NCBI GenBank assembly: GCA_030538185.1
Contig: JAUNUK010000005.1
Coordinates: forward strand, 1-64,000
Source: Actinomycetaceae bacterium
Lineage (GTDB): Bacteria; Actinomycetota; Actinomycetes; Actinomycetales; Actinomycetaceae
Direction of reading: 5' to 3'
DNA length: 64,000 bases
Of the stretch, positions 1 to 11,510 are shown in pieces. Positions within the stretch are counted from its first letter, which is position 1. Every line of letters starts with the position of its first letter. The translations under genes and the position numbers were made by a program. The notes under the pieces are model-generated. The model saw only the letters and a list, made by a program, of their open reading frames with translations. It did not search any database and had not been told where the DNA came from.

Positions 1-48
1 ATGGTACTGCCCTTGACAAGGGGTGGGAGAGTAGGACAAAACCGCACA
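1..48 (+). rRNA. rrf: 5S ribosomal RNA, 3' end (partial)
   Basis: The first bases, ATGGTACTGCCCTTGACAAG followed by GGGTGGGAGAGTAGGAC, match the conserved 3' third of bacterial 5S rRNA (helices IV and V and the GAGAGTAGG segment). The gene starts upstream of the window. The 3' end is placed near 48, where ACCGCAC would pair with the missing 5' end. A strong hairpin follows at once, as expected at the end of an rRNA operon. Confidence 0.85.
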
Positions 49-55
49 CACATTA

Positions 56-95
56 CAGGGCCCCAGAACTTAACGTTCTGGGGCCCTGAACATTT
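56..95 (+). terminator. Intrinsic terminator of the rRNA operon
   Basis: A perfect 14-bp stem (56-69 paired with 75-88) with loop TTAAC is followed by a short T-containing stretch (CATTTCT). It lies about 8 bases after the 5S end, so it is the likely rRNA operon terminator. The opposite-strand gene ends at 140, so it may also act on that side. Confidence 0.8.
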
Positions 96-139
96 CTAGC
101 GCTCTAGCTCTCAAACCAGAGCACAGCGACGTATAAAAA

Positions 140-709
140 CTAGACGATGCGAAGAGCTGACCAGTCCTGGCCGCCAAGTTTCGCAAGAGGATCTAATGCC
201 ACAGGATCGACGATTCCGCCCTCGGTAAGCAAGGCCTTGTCGATGTGGATTAGTTTTACCTCACCGTAGGTGACGATAGAACCGCCAACCTTCGTGTCCT
301 CCAGAGTGAGGCACTCAAAGGATACACGTGCCTCTTTTAAGCGCGGAGCCTTGACCAAGGTCGAAGGGATGGGCGTGAGGCCTGTTTCCTCGAACTCATT
401 GACTTCAGGAGGGAAGTCTTGAGATGTCTTGGCCACTTGTGGTTTCAAGGAAGCAGGGGCGCCGTTGACAACGAAAGAGCCGACCTCAGTCGCATTACGC
501 CACGTGTCCTTTGGTTTGCGAGAAGAGAACTGAACGATCAGGGGCTCAGTGGAGACAACAGCAAACAGCGCATAGGGTGCCAGATTGAGCACACCGCTGC
601 TAGAAACCGTTGAAATCCAGGCAATTGGTCTGGGAATGACGATACTCATAGCCAGCTTGTATGCCTCATCAGAGGTGATTTGGTCAGTATGAAAATCTAG
701 TTCTTGCAC
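140..709 (-). CDS. Flavin reductase-like domain protein (flavoredoxin family)
   Basis: A protein of about 189 residues of the flavin reductase/flavoredoxin type (FMN-binding split barrel). The family signature is clear: IPRPIAWIST at about residues 25-34, then NLAPYALFAVVS and a later FVVNG segment. Members bind FMN and use NAD(P)H, or accept electrons from it; the physiological partner cannot be read from sequence. The start is the GTG at 709 because GGAGG lies nine bases upstream; the frame stays open further upstream but would overlap the preceding gene. That gene, an AspT-type exporter, ends 19 bases before this start, so the two are probably cotranscribed. One copy of the dispersed GCCCTCGG word lies at 218-225. 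Confidence 0.8.
   Translation of the reverse strand: MQELDFHTDQITSDEAYKLAMSIVIPRPIAWISTVSSSGVLNLAPYALFAVVSTEPLIVQFSSRKPKDTWRNATEVGSFVVNGAPASLKPQVAKTSQDFPPEVNEFEETGLTPIPSTLVKAPRLKEARVSFECLTLEDTKVGGSIVTYGEVKLIHIDKALLTEGGIVDPVALDPLAKLGGQDWSALRIV
218..225 (+). repeat. GCCCTCGG word, core copy
   Basis: Exact 8-base core inside the flavin reductase-like gene, where it is read as T-E-G-G on the coding strand. Confidence 0.7.
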
Positions 710-728
710 GATTGTGGGCCTCCCTATG

Positions 729-2321
729 TCACAGGGCCATCGTACCAATGACCTTCGCGATGAGGATCTTTGCCACCATGGCAACTGGGTAGATCATTGC
801 ATAGCCCAATGCGACTCTGGCGTCCAGGTTGGTTCGTGCATTTGCGTAAGCAAGAACGGCAGGCTGCGTCTGGGCGCCTCCCAAGAGGCCGGCAGTCTTC
901 GTGCCACCCATCTTGACGAACCAGCGCATAGCAATATAGATGCCAGCGCCCACAAGAGTGGTAATCACAAATCCAACGACCAGCATCTTCCACCATGCAC
1001 CGTCAGCGAAAGCCACAGAGATCTGTAAGCCGGCGTTTGTCCCCGCCTGGGCAAGGAAGATTAACAAACCGAATTCGGATAGTACTTGGCAAGAAGTAAA
1101 GGGCATTGAGACGACAACGTTTCCAATGCGGCCAACCTTGCCCATGAAAAGCCCGATAATGAGGGCCCCTGCAGCAGAACCCAATTTGAAAGCGCCAAAG
1201 GGAATGGCCCCCAGGGCAATACCCAAAGCGATGCCGATACCGAGGGCAACGGGGTTAATGGAGGACAGGCCGCGTGCTGAGTCACCTAGGAAGGAGGTGA
1301 TCTCTTTCATGCGGGATGTGGGGGCTACGATGCGAAGACGGTCTCCTTGTTGGAGGACCAAGTCTGGGGAGCCAACCATATCGATATCGCCGCGACGGAC
1401 TCTCGATATGGTTGCGCCAAAGCGATCGCCCATGTTCAACTCAGCGATGGTCTTGCCTGCTTGCTCGGGGTCAGAAAGCGTGATGCGACGGAAATCTAGG
1501 TAGGAACGGTCAGAGAGCAACGAGTGAGAAGATGAGTGCCCCAGTTCTTGCACAACCTTGTTGACGGCATCCGTGGGGCCAACAACGGTTACAAGATCGC
1601 CTACCTCGAGAGCGTCGGACATATTCGGCTTCGAGATAGGACCTTCCTCGCCGCGCCTAAGCCGAGAAAATGTGACAGTTTCAGCGTGGCGCTGATAAAT
1701 ATCACCGATATGAGGGTGATCTTCACGCTCTACACGCACAGTCCTATTGGCGATGGTTGCCGGACGGTCTTTGTCATGTTTGCCGTAAGACAAGGCAAGG
1801 GTAGCGAAGATGATCATGCCGATGACCCCGTAGAGGTAGGCAATCGAGTAGCCGACAGTGGCCTGGGCCAGCATGTGTTCATTACCGTTGGGGGCAGATG
1901 CTTCCAGGGCGGGAGTGTTGGTGATAGCGCCTGCAAAAGTGCCTGCAATTTCAGAAAAATTCAAGCCAAGTGTGCGTCCGAGTGCTACACCGGCAATAGC
2001 GGCGACAATGTAGGAAATAAGGACGGCAATGATGGGACCACCGGAAGTTTTAATTGCGTTAAAGAAGTTGGGACCGGATGTAATTCCGATACAAAAAGCG
2101 AAAATAATGAGGCCAAAAGAACCCATAAGGTGCGGCACAACCATGTTGTCAACCCCGTGATGCTGGGCGTAAGCAGACATGAAAACCGCAAAGAACAAAA
2201 CTGCTGCAGCCCCCAAAGAGATCCCACGGACTTTGATATGTCCGAAGATCATCCCCACACCAACCAGTATGAACAGCAAGATTAGGGGATTTTCTCGCAG
2301 GAACTCGAATAACGGAACCAT
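729..2321 (-). CDS. AspT/YidE/YbjL-family transporter with RCK_C domains
   Basis: A membrane protein of about 530 residues with the architecture of the aspartate:alanine exchanger family: an N-terminal block of about five hydrophobic helices, two central TrkA-C-like (RCK_C) cytosolic domains at roughly residues 200-260 and 275-340, and a second hydrophobic block. The N-terminal VGVGMIFGHIKV and the repeated glycine-rich helices (for example FGLIIFAFCIGITSGPNFF) are typical. Family members exchange or export organic acids or amino acids; substrate not determinable. The start is the ATG at 2321, preceded by AGAAGGA at good spacing, not the upstream ATG at 2363. It is divergent from the ilvBNC leader. 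One GCCCTCGG word is at 1240. Confidence 0.85.
   Translation of the reverse strand: MVPLFEFLRENPLILLFILVGVGMIFGHIKVRGISLGAAAVLFFAVFMSAYAQHHGVDNMVVPHLMGSFGLIIFAFCIGITSGPNFFNAIKTSGGPIIAVLISYIVAAIAGVALGRTLGLNFSEIAGTFAGAITNTPALEASAPNGNEHMLAQATVGYSIAYLYGVIGMIIFATLALSYGKHDKDRPATIANRTVRVEREDHPHIGDIYQRHAETVTFSRLRRGEEGPISKPNMSDALEVGDLVTVVGPTDAVNKVVQELGHSSSHSLLSDRSYLDFRRITLSDPEQAGKTIAELNMGDRFGATISRVRRGDIDMVGSPDLVLQQGDRLRIVAPTSRMKEITSFLGDSARGLSSINPVALGIGIALGIALGAIPFGAFKLGSAAGALIIGLFMGKVGRIGNVVVSMPFTSCQVLSEFGLLIFLAQAGTNAGLQISVAFADGAWWKMLVVGFVITTLVGAGIYIAMRWFVKMGGTKTAGLLGGAQTQPAVLAYANARTNLDARVALGYAMIYPVAMVAKILIAKVIGTMAL
1240..1247 (-). repeat. GCCCTCGG word, core copy
   Basis: Exact core in the AspT-type transporter gene, read as V-A-L-G-I. 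Confidence 0.7.
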
Positions 2322-2734
2322 GTCGATCCTTCTTTTGTAGAGGCAAAAAGCTTGCTTGGGCATCCATGGGCCAAGTCGCCCGGCCAGTCCTTAATATAGT
2401 CCTGTGTTGGCTCGATTGACTGGGACAGGGGTCATGTTAGTAAGCAATCGCACATTTTATTGTGCTGCGGCAGAGGGAAGAACGCGGAGAAAGATATATC
2501 ACTATGTGGTCCGTGGTCCAACATGTGAGACAACCGCTAAGGCGACTTGGTTCCTCAGTGCAAGTCCCGTACAGTGGGGCACGTGCAGAACTTCAACCTC
2601 GTAGTTAAATAGCGCGTAGACCTAACACCGTCTGCGCGCCCCTCGCTGTATCAATACTGCGAGGGTTTTTTATTGTGAGGCAGAAGCGTACCGTCCCGGG
2701 ACGTTCCGGGAACACACTGGAATGGAGAGATACG
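2322..2734 (+). promoter_or_regulatory. ilvBNC 5' leader region
   Basis: About 410 bases lie between the divergent transporter and ilvB. The distal part holds two consecutive hairpins (2612-2639, and 2640-2665 with a T run), an arrangement typical of transcription attenuation of branched-chain amino acid operons. I found no short open frame with a run of Val, Leu or Ile codons, and no T-box core sequence. A 34-codon frame at 2504-2608 has some Val codons but no good ribosome binding site. The sensing mechanism is therefore unknown. Confidence 0.5.
2612..2671 (+). terminator. Attenuator-like hairpin pair before ilvB
   Basis: Hairpin one pairs GCGCGTAGAC (2612-2621) with GTCTGCGCGC (2630-2639), with one wobble. 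Hairpin two pairs CCCTCGC (2640-2646) with GCGAGGG (2659-2665) and is followed directly by six T. The second is a good intrinsic terminator and lies 64 bases before the ilvB start, so it can only make sense as a conditional terminator of the operon. Confidence 0.65.
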
Positions 2735-4552
2735 ATGGCTAATGACCACCGCAAGACCCCCAAGCCGCCCAGCGGCTCGGGCCTGCGAGCTGCTCCCAGC
2801 GCCCCTGTTCGAATGACCGGGGCTCAAGCAATCGTCTTGACGCTAGAAAAATTGGGAGTAACCGATCTGTTCGGGATGCCGGGAGGCACCATTCTTCCCA
2901 CCTATGACCCACTGATGTCAGGTTCACTCAACCACATCTTGGTGCGTCACGAGCAGGGTGCAGCGCATGCTGCTGAAGGCTACGCAAAGTCCACCGGCAA
3001 GGTAGGCGTATGTATGGCCACCTCGGGACCCGGTGCAATTAACCTATTGACCGGCCTTATGGACTCCCTTATGGATTCCGTTCCGGTTTTGGCCATCACA
3101 GGCCAGGTCGGTACGAAGTCTATCGGCACCGATGCCTTCCAGGAAGCCGACGTTTTGGGTGCGTCAATGCCGCTGACAAAACACAATTTCCTTGTCACTC
3201 AGGCTGAGGATATTCCTGCACGAATTGCAGAGGCATACCATATTGCCTCCACAGGTCGTCCCGGCCCCGTCCTCGTCGATATTTCCAAATCGGCTCAGGA
3301 AGCTGAAATGGACTTTTCTTGGCCTCCCACATTGGACCTGCCTGGGTACAAGATTCCCGGAAGGCCACATCCCCGCCAAATCAAACAGGCAGCTCAGGCC
3401 ATTACAGCCTCGCAACAGCCTGTGCTTTATGTGGGCGGCGGCGCCATTACCTCACAGTCTGAAAAAGAGCTCCTGGTTTTGGCTGAGCTGACAGGTGCCC
3501 CTGTCGTGACGACCCTGACCGCCTTGGGTGCTTTCCCTGCCTCACATAAACAAAATCTGGGTATGCCGGGTATGCACGGGACTGTTCCAGCGGTCGGTGC
3601 ATTGCAGCGCGCAGACCTATTGATTACGCTGGGCGCTCGTTTCGATGACCGCGTCACGGGTAAGATTGCCGATTTTGCCCCTGGTGCCAAGGTTATTCAT
3701 GTCGATATTGATGCAGCTGAAATCTCGAAAAATCGCGTGGCAGATGTCCCGATCGTCGGGGACTTGACCCAGGCAATAAAGGCTATGAACGAAGCACTGC
3801 CGGCAGCCTATGAACACTACGGGAAACCAGATTTATCCGATTGGTGGACGTGGCTAGATCGCCTTCAGGCTGAATATCCACTGGGTTGGGATTCCATGGA
3901 GGACGGGCTGATGGCCCCGCAAGAAGTCATTGAGGCCCTGGGCCGCACGAACAGTGATGACACCATTTTCGTCACAGGTGTTGGGCAACACCAGATGTGG
4001 GCAGCGCAGTTCATCAAGTATGAAAAGCCGCGCACGTACCTGTCTTCCTGCGGCTTGGGCACGATGGGCTTTGGTGTTCCTGCCGCCATGGGGGCACAGG
4101 TTGCCAATCCCAATACCCCCGTGTGGCTGATCGACGGAGATGGCTGCTTCCAGATGACGAATCAAGAGCTCGCAACCTGTGTTGTGAACAAGATTCCCAT
4201 CAAGATTGCGATTATCAATAACTCATCACTGGGCATGGTGCGCCAATGGCAAACCTTGTTCTACGGGCAGCGATACTCGAATACCGACCTATTCACAGGA
4301 GCGGGAACACAACGCATCCCAGACTTTGTGAAAATGGCAGAGGCCTATGGCTGCAAGGGAATTCGCGTCGAAAAGAGCGAAGATATCGAGGCCGCAATAC
4401 GTGAGGCAAACGAGGTAACAGATCGTCCAGTGATTATCGACTTTGTCGTTTCACCTGATGCGATGGTCTGGCCGATGGTTGCAGCAGGTACCTCAAACGA
4501 CCAAATAATGTACGCCCGGGGCCTAGCCCCCGAGTGGGAAAAGGATGCGTGA
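2735..4552 (+). CDS. ilvB: Acetolactate synthase, large (catalytic) subunit
   Basis: Condenses two pyruvates to 2-acetolactate, or pyruvate with 2-oxobutyrate to acetohydroxybutyrate: the first common step of valine, leucine and isoleucine synthesis. The 605-residue product has all the features of a biosynthetic ThDP enzyme: the catalytic glutamate in [14 protein letters not shown] (about residue 73), the FQEADVLG segment, and the ThDP/Mg motif GDGCFQ...NN at about residues 468-496. The start is the ATG at 2735 behind GGAGAG; a longer in-frame reading to 2675 would run up to the attenuator hairpin and has no support. ilvN follows after 3 bases. Expression is probably controlled by the leader hairpins. 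Confidence 0.96.
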   Translation: MANDHRKTPKPPSGSGLRAAPSAPVRMTGAQAIVLTLEKLGVTDLFGMPGGTILPTYDPLMSGSLNHILVRHEQGAAHAAEGYAKSTGKVGVCMATSGPGAINLLTGLMDSLMDSVPVLAITGQVGTKSIGTDAFQEADVLGASMPLTKHNFLVTQAEDIPARIAEAYHIASTGRPGPVLVDISKSAQEAEMDFSWPPTLDLPGYKIPGRPHPRQIKQAAQAITASQQPVLYVGGGAITSQSEKELLVLAELTGAPVVTTLTALGAFPASHKQNLGMPGMHGTVPAVGALQRADLLITLGARFDDRVTGKIADFAPGAKVIHVDIDAAEISKNRVADVPIVGDLTQAIKAMNEALPAAYEHYGKPDLSDWWTWLDRLQAEYPLGWDSMEDGLMAPQEVIEALGRTNSDDTIFVTGVGQHQMWAAQFIKYEKPRTYLSSCGLGTMGFGVPAAMGAQVANPNTPVWLIDGDGCFQMTNQELATCVVNKIPIKIAIINNSSLGMVRQWQTLFYGQRYSNTDLFTGAGTQRIPDFVKMAEAYGCKGIRVEKSEDIEAAIREANEVTDRPVIIDFVVSPDAMVWPMVAAGTSNDQIMYARGLAPEWEKDA

Positions 4553-4555
4553 GAC

Positions 4556-6102
<1,547 letters not shown>

Positions 6103-6149
6103 GAACCAGCCGTCCTCGGAAAAAATAATTGCGAGGGCGGGAAGTAGAA

Positions 6150-6190
6150 AAAGAACGAGGGTGGGTATTAAGTCCCACCCTCGTTCTTTC
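6150..6190 (+). terminator. Terminator of the ilvBNC operon
   Basis: A stem of about 16 bp (6150-6165 paired with 6174-6189) around the loop TATTAAGT, with T residues at the 3' side (TTTCCCCT). It lies about 50 bases after the ilvC stop. Confidence 0.8.
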
Positions 6191-6349
6191 CCCTGTAGAG
6201 TGTTCTTCCTACGCGTTCTTCAGGAATGCAGGATATTGCTACTTGAAGTCCATTGGAATGAAACAGCGAACCTTGGATACCGAAACACATCTTAATGTCG
6301 AGATATGTTTTGTTTCTCCAAGTCAGCGACCTTAATGAAAGGATCGAAT

Positions 6350-7897
6350 ATGTTGAAAGCTGCACTCAGTGGTGCGGGAATTCCACAGATAACCAATTTC
6401 TTCACCGATATGTCAGAGACTACTGGCCAGGCAATAGCGATGATTGTCTACTTCGTCGCCATGATCATGATTGGACTTTACGCATATACCCGGACCTCAA
6501 ACCTGGATGACTACATGCTCGGTGGTCGTACCCTGGGCCCAGCCGTGGCGGCACTGTCTGCGGGAGCTGCAGACATGTCCGGGTGGCTGCTGATGGGCCT
6601 ACCGGGTGCTTTGTACATGTTTGGGATCGTTGAGGGTTGGATCGCTGTAGGTTTGACGGTTGGCGCCTGGGCGAACTGGATGTGGACGGCTCCCCGTCTG
6701 CGCACCTACACGGAGGTCGCAGGCAATTCCATTACCGTGCCTTCCTTCCTCAGTGCTCGCACCCGCGATGAATCCAAAGCGATTCGTATGACTGCCGGGA
6801 TTGTCATCTTGGCCTTCTTCACCTTCTACGTGTCTTCGGGCATGGTTGCAGGTGGCACCTTCTTTGAATCGGCCTTCGGCATAGATTATCGCCTCGGCAT
6901 GACCATTGTCGCGGGTGTAGTTATTCTCTATACCCTGGTGGGGGGCTTCTTGGCTGTGTCCTGGACCGATATGGTTCAAGGGATCATGATGGTGACGGCA
7001 TTGCTGGCGGTTCCAATATTTGGGGTTATTGCCGTAGGCGGTTTTGGTGCCGTGGCTGAAAGTGTCAGAGAAGTAAACCCGGCCTTTTTGCATCCCTTCG
7101 GTGGGGCAACTGTCATCGGGGTTATCTCATCTCTGGCCTGGGGACTGGGATACTTTGGGCAGCCACATATCATTGTGCGTTTCATGGCGTTAAAAACTCC
7201 AAAAGAAGCCACAGCAGCACGGCGCATTGGCATCGGTTGGATGATTCTTTCCGTTGGTGGTGCCGGTGGCACCGCGATTGTTGGTATCGCCATGAACCAA
7301 AAGGGCATGATTTCTGTGCCGGAGGGCGCAGCAGGTGCTGAATCGATCTTTATCTTGGCGGGGCAATACCTGTTCCCACCGGTCATTGCTGGCTTCATGT
7401 TGGCCGCCATCTTGGCCGCCATTATGTCGACCATTTCTTCTCAGCTATTGGTATCTTCTTCAGCCCTGGTTGAGGACTTGTATGGTGCAAAGGCCAAGGA
7501 GGCGGTTGACGATAAGAAGGGGATCCTTCTGGGGCGTATCGCGGTCTTGGCCGTGTCTTTGATTGCGGCGATTTTCGCGTGGTACCGCACAGACTCAATC
7601 CTGAACCTGGTCGCATTTGCGTGGGCCGGCTTTGGTGCCGCATTCGGTCCGATCATTATCCTTTCGCTGTACTGGAAGAAACTGACAGCTAAGGGTGCCT
7701 TGGCTGGAATGATTGTGGGAGCACTGACCGTAGGGATTTGGGGTACCTTTAAACTCTTCGGGCTGTATGAGATTGTCCCCGGCTTCTTGCTGAACCTGGC
7801 TGTCGCTTACGGAGTTTCTCGTGCAACTTACCAACCGAACGCAGAAATTGAGGCAGAATTCGATAAGGCTGCCACAATGGCGCGCGGAGAAGAGTAG
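6350..7897 (+). CDS. putP: Sodium/proline symporter
   Basis: A 515-residue sodium:solute symporter (SSS family), recognisable as PutP by DYMLGGRTLGP, the LSAGAADMSGWLLMGLPG helix and WTAPRLRTYTEVAGNSITVP. It imports proline with sodium across the cytoplasmic membrane; about 13 hydrophobic helices are visible. The start at 6350 is chosen because AAAGGA lies seven bases upstream; earlier in-frame ATGs at 6305 and 6335 lack this. putA follows 66 bases later on the same strand, which supports proline as substrate and makes a put operon likely. Confidence 0.92.
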   Translation: MLKAALSGAGIPQITNFFTDMSETTGQAIAMIVYFVAMIMIGLYAYTRTSNLDDYMLGGRTLGPAVAALSAGAADMSGWLLMGLPGALYMFGIVEGWIAVGLTVGAWANWMWTAPRLRTYTEVAGNSITVPSFLSARTRDESKAIRMTAGIVILAFFTFYVSSGMVAGGTFFESAFGIDYRLGMTIVAGVVILYTLVGGFLAVSWTDMVQGIMMVTALLAVPIFGVIAVGGFGAVAESVREVNPAFLHPFGGATVIGVISSLAWGLGYFGQPHIIVRFMALKTPKEATAARRIGIGWMILSVGGAGGTAIVGIAMNQKGMISVPEGAAGAESIFILAGQYLFPPVIAGFMLAAILAAIMSTISSQLLVSSSALVEDLYGAKAKEAVDDKKGILLGRIAVLAVSLIAAIFAWYRTDSILNLVAFAWAGFGAAFGPIIILSLYWKKLTAKGALAGMIVGALTVGIWGTFKLFGLYEIVPGFLLNLAVAYGVSRATYQPNAEIEAEFDKAATMARGEE

Positions 7898-7963
7898 AGC
7901 TAACAGTATTAAATAATTATCGTTCAGGGTAGCCGCCCTGTTGAGTGATAGGAGAGCACAGTC

Positions 7964-10900
7964 GTGGTCGTGGCTTCATATTCGCCGAAAAAGGAGGAGC
8001 TCGCCCGACTGGGTGAACTCGCCGTGCAAAGAGCACGTACTTGGGTTAATGCCTCAACGAACTATCCCACCAACTATGCGGCTAAGTTACTGGCCGATGT
8101 CTTGCACGACGAAGGCGGCCTAGACTTCACGGTCGCCTTCGTCGACGAGATAATCCGTCCTGAAGACCTGCGGGTCGCGGCAAAGTCTTTGAATCGTTTA
8201 ACTCGCAAGGCGCCGATGTTTCTGCCCTGGTACTTGCGCTACCCAGCCATGATAGGTGGCTCGCTGGCACCGCTGATGCCCTCTGTGGTCATCCCGATTG
8301 CTCGCAAGATTTTTGCAATGCTGGTAGGGGACCTCGTTTTGGATGTCTCGGACTCTAAACTTGGTCCCGCCATTGCAAAGCTCAAGGCCGATGGTGCGCG
8401 CCTAAACATGAATCTGCTGGGCGAAGCGGTCTTAGGTGACACCGAGGCCGCCAAGCGTCTGTCGGACACGATGAACCTGCTGCGCCGTGATGACGTCGAC
8501 TATGTGTCCTTGAAGGTCTCGGCAGTCACCGGACCGCATAATCCGTGGTCTTTCGACGCGATTGCGGCCGGGGCTGTCGAAAACTTGCTTCCGGTGTACC
8601 GACTTGCGGCGAACTCTCCCAGCAAGAAGTTCATAAACCTCGACATGGAAGAGTACAAAGACTTGCACTTGACCATTAAGGTTTTCAAAGAAATCCTGGA
8701 CCGCCCAGAGTTCTTGGATCTGGAGGCGGGTATCGTGTTGCAGGCATATTTGCCGGATGCCCTAGATGCCATGATCGACTTACAGAAGTGGGCGAAAGCG
8801 CGTGTCAAGCGCGGGGGAGCACCCATTAAGGTGCGCGTCGTAAAGGGCGCAAACCTGGCCATGGAAACCGTGGATGCTCTCATGCACGGTTGGCCACTGA
8901 CGACAGAGCCATCCAAGGCCCACAGTGACGCCCAATACATCGCGGTATTGGACTATTCCCTGCGTGAAGAACACCTTAAGAATGTGCGTATCGGTGTTGC
9001 AGGCATGAACATCTTTACGGTCGGTGTCGCCTACGAAATGGCGGAATCCAGGGGACTAAGTCACCTGGGTGCCATCGACTACGAGATGCTTGCAGGCATG
9101 GCAACCACCATGGCTCAAGCAGTTTCTGAGGATATCGGTGCCATGTTGTACTACGTGCCCGTGGTGCGTCCAGAAGAATACGATGTGGCCATTGCCTACC
9201 TGGTCCGACGCCTGGAAGAAAACGCAGCCCCAGAAAACTTCATGTCGGCCGTCTTCGACATAGCCGATGACGAGCGCCTACTCAAACGCGAACAAGACAG
9301 GTTTATGCAGGCCCTCGAACTTGTGGGTTCACAGCCCGTCACCCCCATGCGTACCCAAGATCGCACAAAGGAGACTCGCGAATCTTTAACAGCACTTATG
9401 AAGGACGAGGACGGCTCGTGGGTATTCAGGGCGACACCTGACTCTGATCCCGCTTTGCCAGCTAACTTGAGATGGGCAGCTGACATTGCTTCCAGGGTTG
9501 AAAAATCCGCCCTCGGAAATGATCTTGTTGCTGCGTCAACTTTGACCACCGAAAAAGAGGTCGACCAGGTCATTGCTACCGCAAAGGAGGCTGCGTCCTC
9601 ATGGGCAGGGCTATCGGGTGCAGAGCGTGCTGACATCTTGCATAAGGCCGGTGTGAACCTGGCGTTGAGGCGTGCCGAACTTATCGAGGTCGCAGCATCA
9701 GAATGTGGCAAGGCCGTGGACCAGACCGATGTCGAGGTCTCAGAGGCTATCGACTTCGCACACTTCTATGCTCAGTCAGCGATCAAACTCGCAGAGGTCC
9801 CCGGTGCGCGGTTTGTTCCCGATGATGTTGTGCTGATCACCCCGCCGTGGAACTTCCCGGTTGCCATCCCTGCCGGTTCGACCATAGCGGCCTTGGCTGC
9901 AGGGGCATCCACTATCTTGAAGCCGGCATCCCAGGCCAAGAGGTGTTCAGCTCTTTTGGCTGAATGTCTGTGGGATGCAGGTGTGCCCAAGGACGTTTTG
10001 CACTACGTCGTTGTGCCCGACAGGGACCTGGGGCGCGCCTTGGTTTCGGATGAGCGCATTGACAAGGTCGTATTGACTGGCGGCATCGAGACTGCACAAA
10101 TGTTCAAGTCTTGGCGTCCAGAGCTTGAAATCATGGCAGAAACCTCTGGTAAGAACTCGCTTATTGTCACGCCCTCGGCAGACCTTGATTTAGCTGTTAA
10201 AGACTTGGTGGCCTCGGCATTTGGCCATGCTGGACAGAAGTGTTCGGCTGCCTCCTTGGTGATTTTGGTGGGTTCTGTGGGGACTTCGCGACGCTTCCAC
10301 GGGCAGCTCATTGATGCCGTGGAATCCTTGAACATCGGTTACCCCTCTGACCTTGCTGTGCAGATGGGTCCGATTAATGAACCTGCGAAAGGAAAGCTGC
10401 TTCGAGGTTTGACTACTTTGAGCGAGGGCGAAAAGTGGGCAATTCGTCCACGCAGCCTGGACAAGAGTGGCAAGCTGTGGTCGCCTGGCGTGCGCTCGGG
10501 GGTTCAGCCAGGAAGTGAATATCACTTGACCGAGTATTTTGGTCCTATCCTGGGTGTAATTCGCTGCGACACTTTGGAAGAGGCAGTCGCAATCCAAAAC
10601 CAGGTTGATTACGGATTGACCGGCGGCATTCACTCCTTGGACCCTGAAGAAATTAACTATTGGCTAGAGCACGTCGAGGTAGGTAATGCCTACGTGAATC
10701 GTGGAATCACCGGTGCGATTGTGCAACGTCAACCCTTTGGCGGATGGAAGCGCTCTGTTGTCGGCAATGGGACTAAGGCAGGGGGACCTTCGTATTTGTT
10801 TGGTTTTGGACGCTGGGAAAACGACCTGGTGTCGGCCCTAACTGACTCGGGTGGTGTTGCGCCGTCTTTGACATCCAGCCTGGCGCGCAGTGTCTTGGAA

Positions 10901-11488
10901 GCGGCACAAGATGCTGAGATCTCCGAGGCGGAGAAAGATGCCCTGAAGTTGGCTTTGGGGCTAGATGCACGGGCGTGGGATGAGGAATATGGGATCCTTC
11001 GGGATGTGTCTCAGTTGGGTGTGGAGCGCAACGTATTCCGCTACCTTCCGACCCCTGTGTTGATCCGTGTTGGTGAGGAAGCTAAGCCTTGGGAGGTTTT
11101 ACGCGTCGTGGCTGCGGGCCTCCAAACAGGTGCTCCTATCAGAGTGTCTTCGGCTGTGCCGTTGTTGCCCGCAATCTCGGCGTTCTTGGATGCGCAAGGA
11201 GTGGATTACCGTGTCATGCCTGATGAACAGTGGCTGGACAGGGGTGCTGTGACGTGGGCAGACAGAGCGGGGTTGGATGGGCGTATTCGCCTGATCGGCT
11301 CCAGCTACACCGGGCTGGCTGCAGCCTTGGGAGACCAAGTCGATGTGGCTGTTTGGCATGGACCGGTCACGGCCTCGGGTCGTGTTGAGATGTTGCCGTT
11401 CTTGCACGAGCAAGCTGTGGCAATCACCAATCACCGTTTCGGTGACCCGACGTCACTGACGAAGACCGTCATGGCAGGCATCGCCTAA
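7964..11488 (+). CDS. putA: Bifunctional proline dehydrogenase / 1-pyrroline-5-carboxylate dehydrogenase
   Basis: Oxidises proline to glutamate in two steps. The 1174-residue product has a proline dehydrogenase barrel in the N-terminal half (for example MNLLGEAVLGDTEA, VRVVKGANLAMET and YLVRRLEENAAPENF) and an aldehyde dehydrogenase domain from about residue 500 with ITPPWNFPVAIP, the general-base glutamate in MAETSGKN (E726) and the catalytic cysteine in GHAGQKCSAAS (C760). A further 170-residue tail lies after the ALDH domain, as in long PutA types. There is no N-terminal DNA-binding domain. The GTG start at 7964 has GGAG upstream. It carries two copies of the dispersed word (9509, 10171), the first a perfect 14-mer in a linker. 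Confidence 0.93.
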   Translation: MVVASYSPKKEELARLGELAVQRARTWVNASTNYPTNYAAKLLADVLHDEGGLDFTVAFVDEIIRPEDLRVAAKSLNRLTRKAPMFLPWYLRYPAMIGGSLAPLMPSVVIPIARKIFAMLVGDLVLDVSDSKLGPAIAKLKADGARLNMNLLGEAVLGDTEAAKRLSDTMNLLRRDDVDYVSLKVSAVTGPHNPWSFDAIAAGAVENLLPVYRLAANSPSKKFINLDMEEYKDLHLTIKVFKEILDRPEFLDLEAGIVLQAYLPDALDAMIDLQKWAKARVKRGGAPIKVRVVKGANLAMETVDALMHGWPLTTEPSKAHSDAQYIAVLDYSLREEHLKNVRIGVAGMNIFTVGVAYEMAESRGLSHLGAIDYEMLAGMATTMAQAVSEDIGAMLYYVPVVRPEEYDVAIAYLVRRLEENAAPENFMSAVFDIADDERLLKREQDRFMQALELVGSQPVTPMRTQDRTKETRESLTALMKDEDGSWVFRATPDSDPALPANLRWAADIASRVEKSALGNDLVAASTLTTEKEVDQVIATAKEAASSWAGLSGAERADILHKAGVNLALRRAELIEVAASECGKAVDQTDVEVSEAIDFAHFYAQSAIKLAEVPGARFVPDDVVLITPPWNFPVAIPAGSTIAALAAGASTILKPASQAKRCSALLAECLWDAGVPKDVLHYVVVPDRDLGRALVSDERIDKVVLTGGIETAQMFKSWRPELEIMAETSGKNSLIVTPSADLDLAVKDLVASAFGHAGQKCSAASLVILVGSVGTSRRFHGQLIDAVESLNIGYPSDLAVQMGPINEPAKGKLLRGLTTLSEGEKWAIRPRSLDKSGKLWSPGVRSGVQPGSEYHLTEYFGPILGVIRCDTLEEAVAIQNQVDYGLTGGIHSLDPEEINYWLEHVEVGNAYVNRGITGAIVQRQPFGGWKRSVVGNGTKAGGPSYLFGFGRWENDLVSALTDSGGVAPSLTSSLARSVLEAAQDAEISEAEKDALKLALGLDARAWDEEYGILRDVSQLGVERNVFRYLPTPVLIRVGEEAKPWEVLRVVAAGLQTGAPIRVSSAVPLLPAISAFLDAQGVDYRVMPDEQWLDRGAVTWADRAGLDGRIRLIGSSYTGLAAALGDQVDVAVWHGPVTASGRVEMLPFLHEQAVAITNHRFGDPTSLTKTVMAGIA
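9508..9521 (+). repeat. Dispersed 14-mer CGCCCTCGGMAATG, perfect copy
   Basis: Perfect match with A at the variable position. Read in putA as S-A-L-G-N, in the linker between the two catalytic domains. Confidence 0.8.
10171..10178 (+). repeat. GCCCTCGG word, core copy
   Basis: Exact core in putA, read as T-P-S-A, a different frame from the copy at 9508. Confidence 0.7.
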
Positions 11489-11510
11489 GCCCACGCTGAG
11501 GCTATCAGCC

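Noticed and set aside
2504..2608. 34-codon frame in the ilvB leader with several Val and Leu codons, considered as an attenuator peptide
   Set aside because: No ribosome binding site at usable distance, and no consecutive run of branched-chain codons.
2322..2734. T-box or amino-acid riboswitch before ilvB
   Set aside because: The conserved T-box antiterminator core is not present, and no riboswitch class was recognised.
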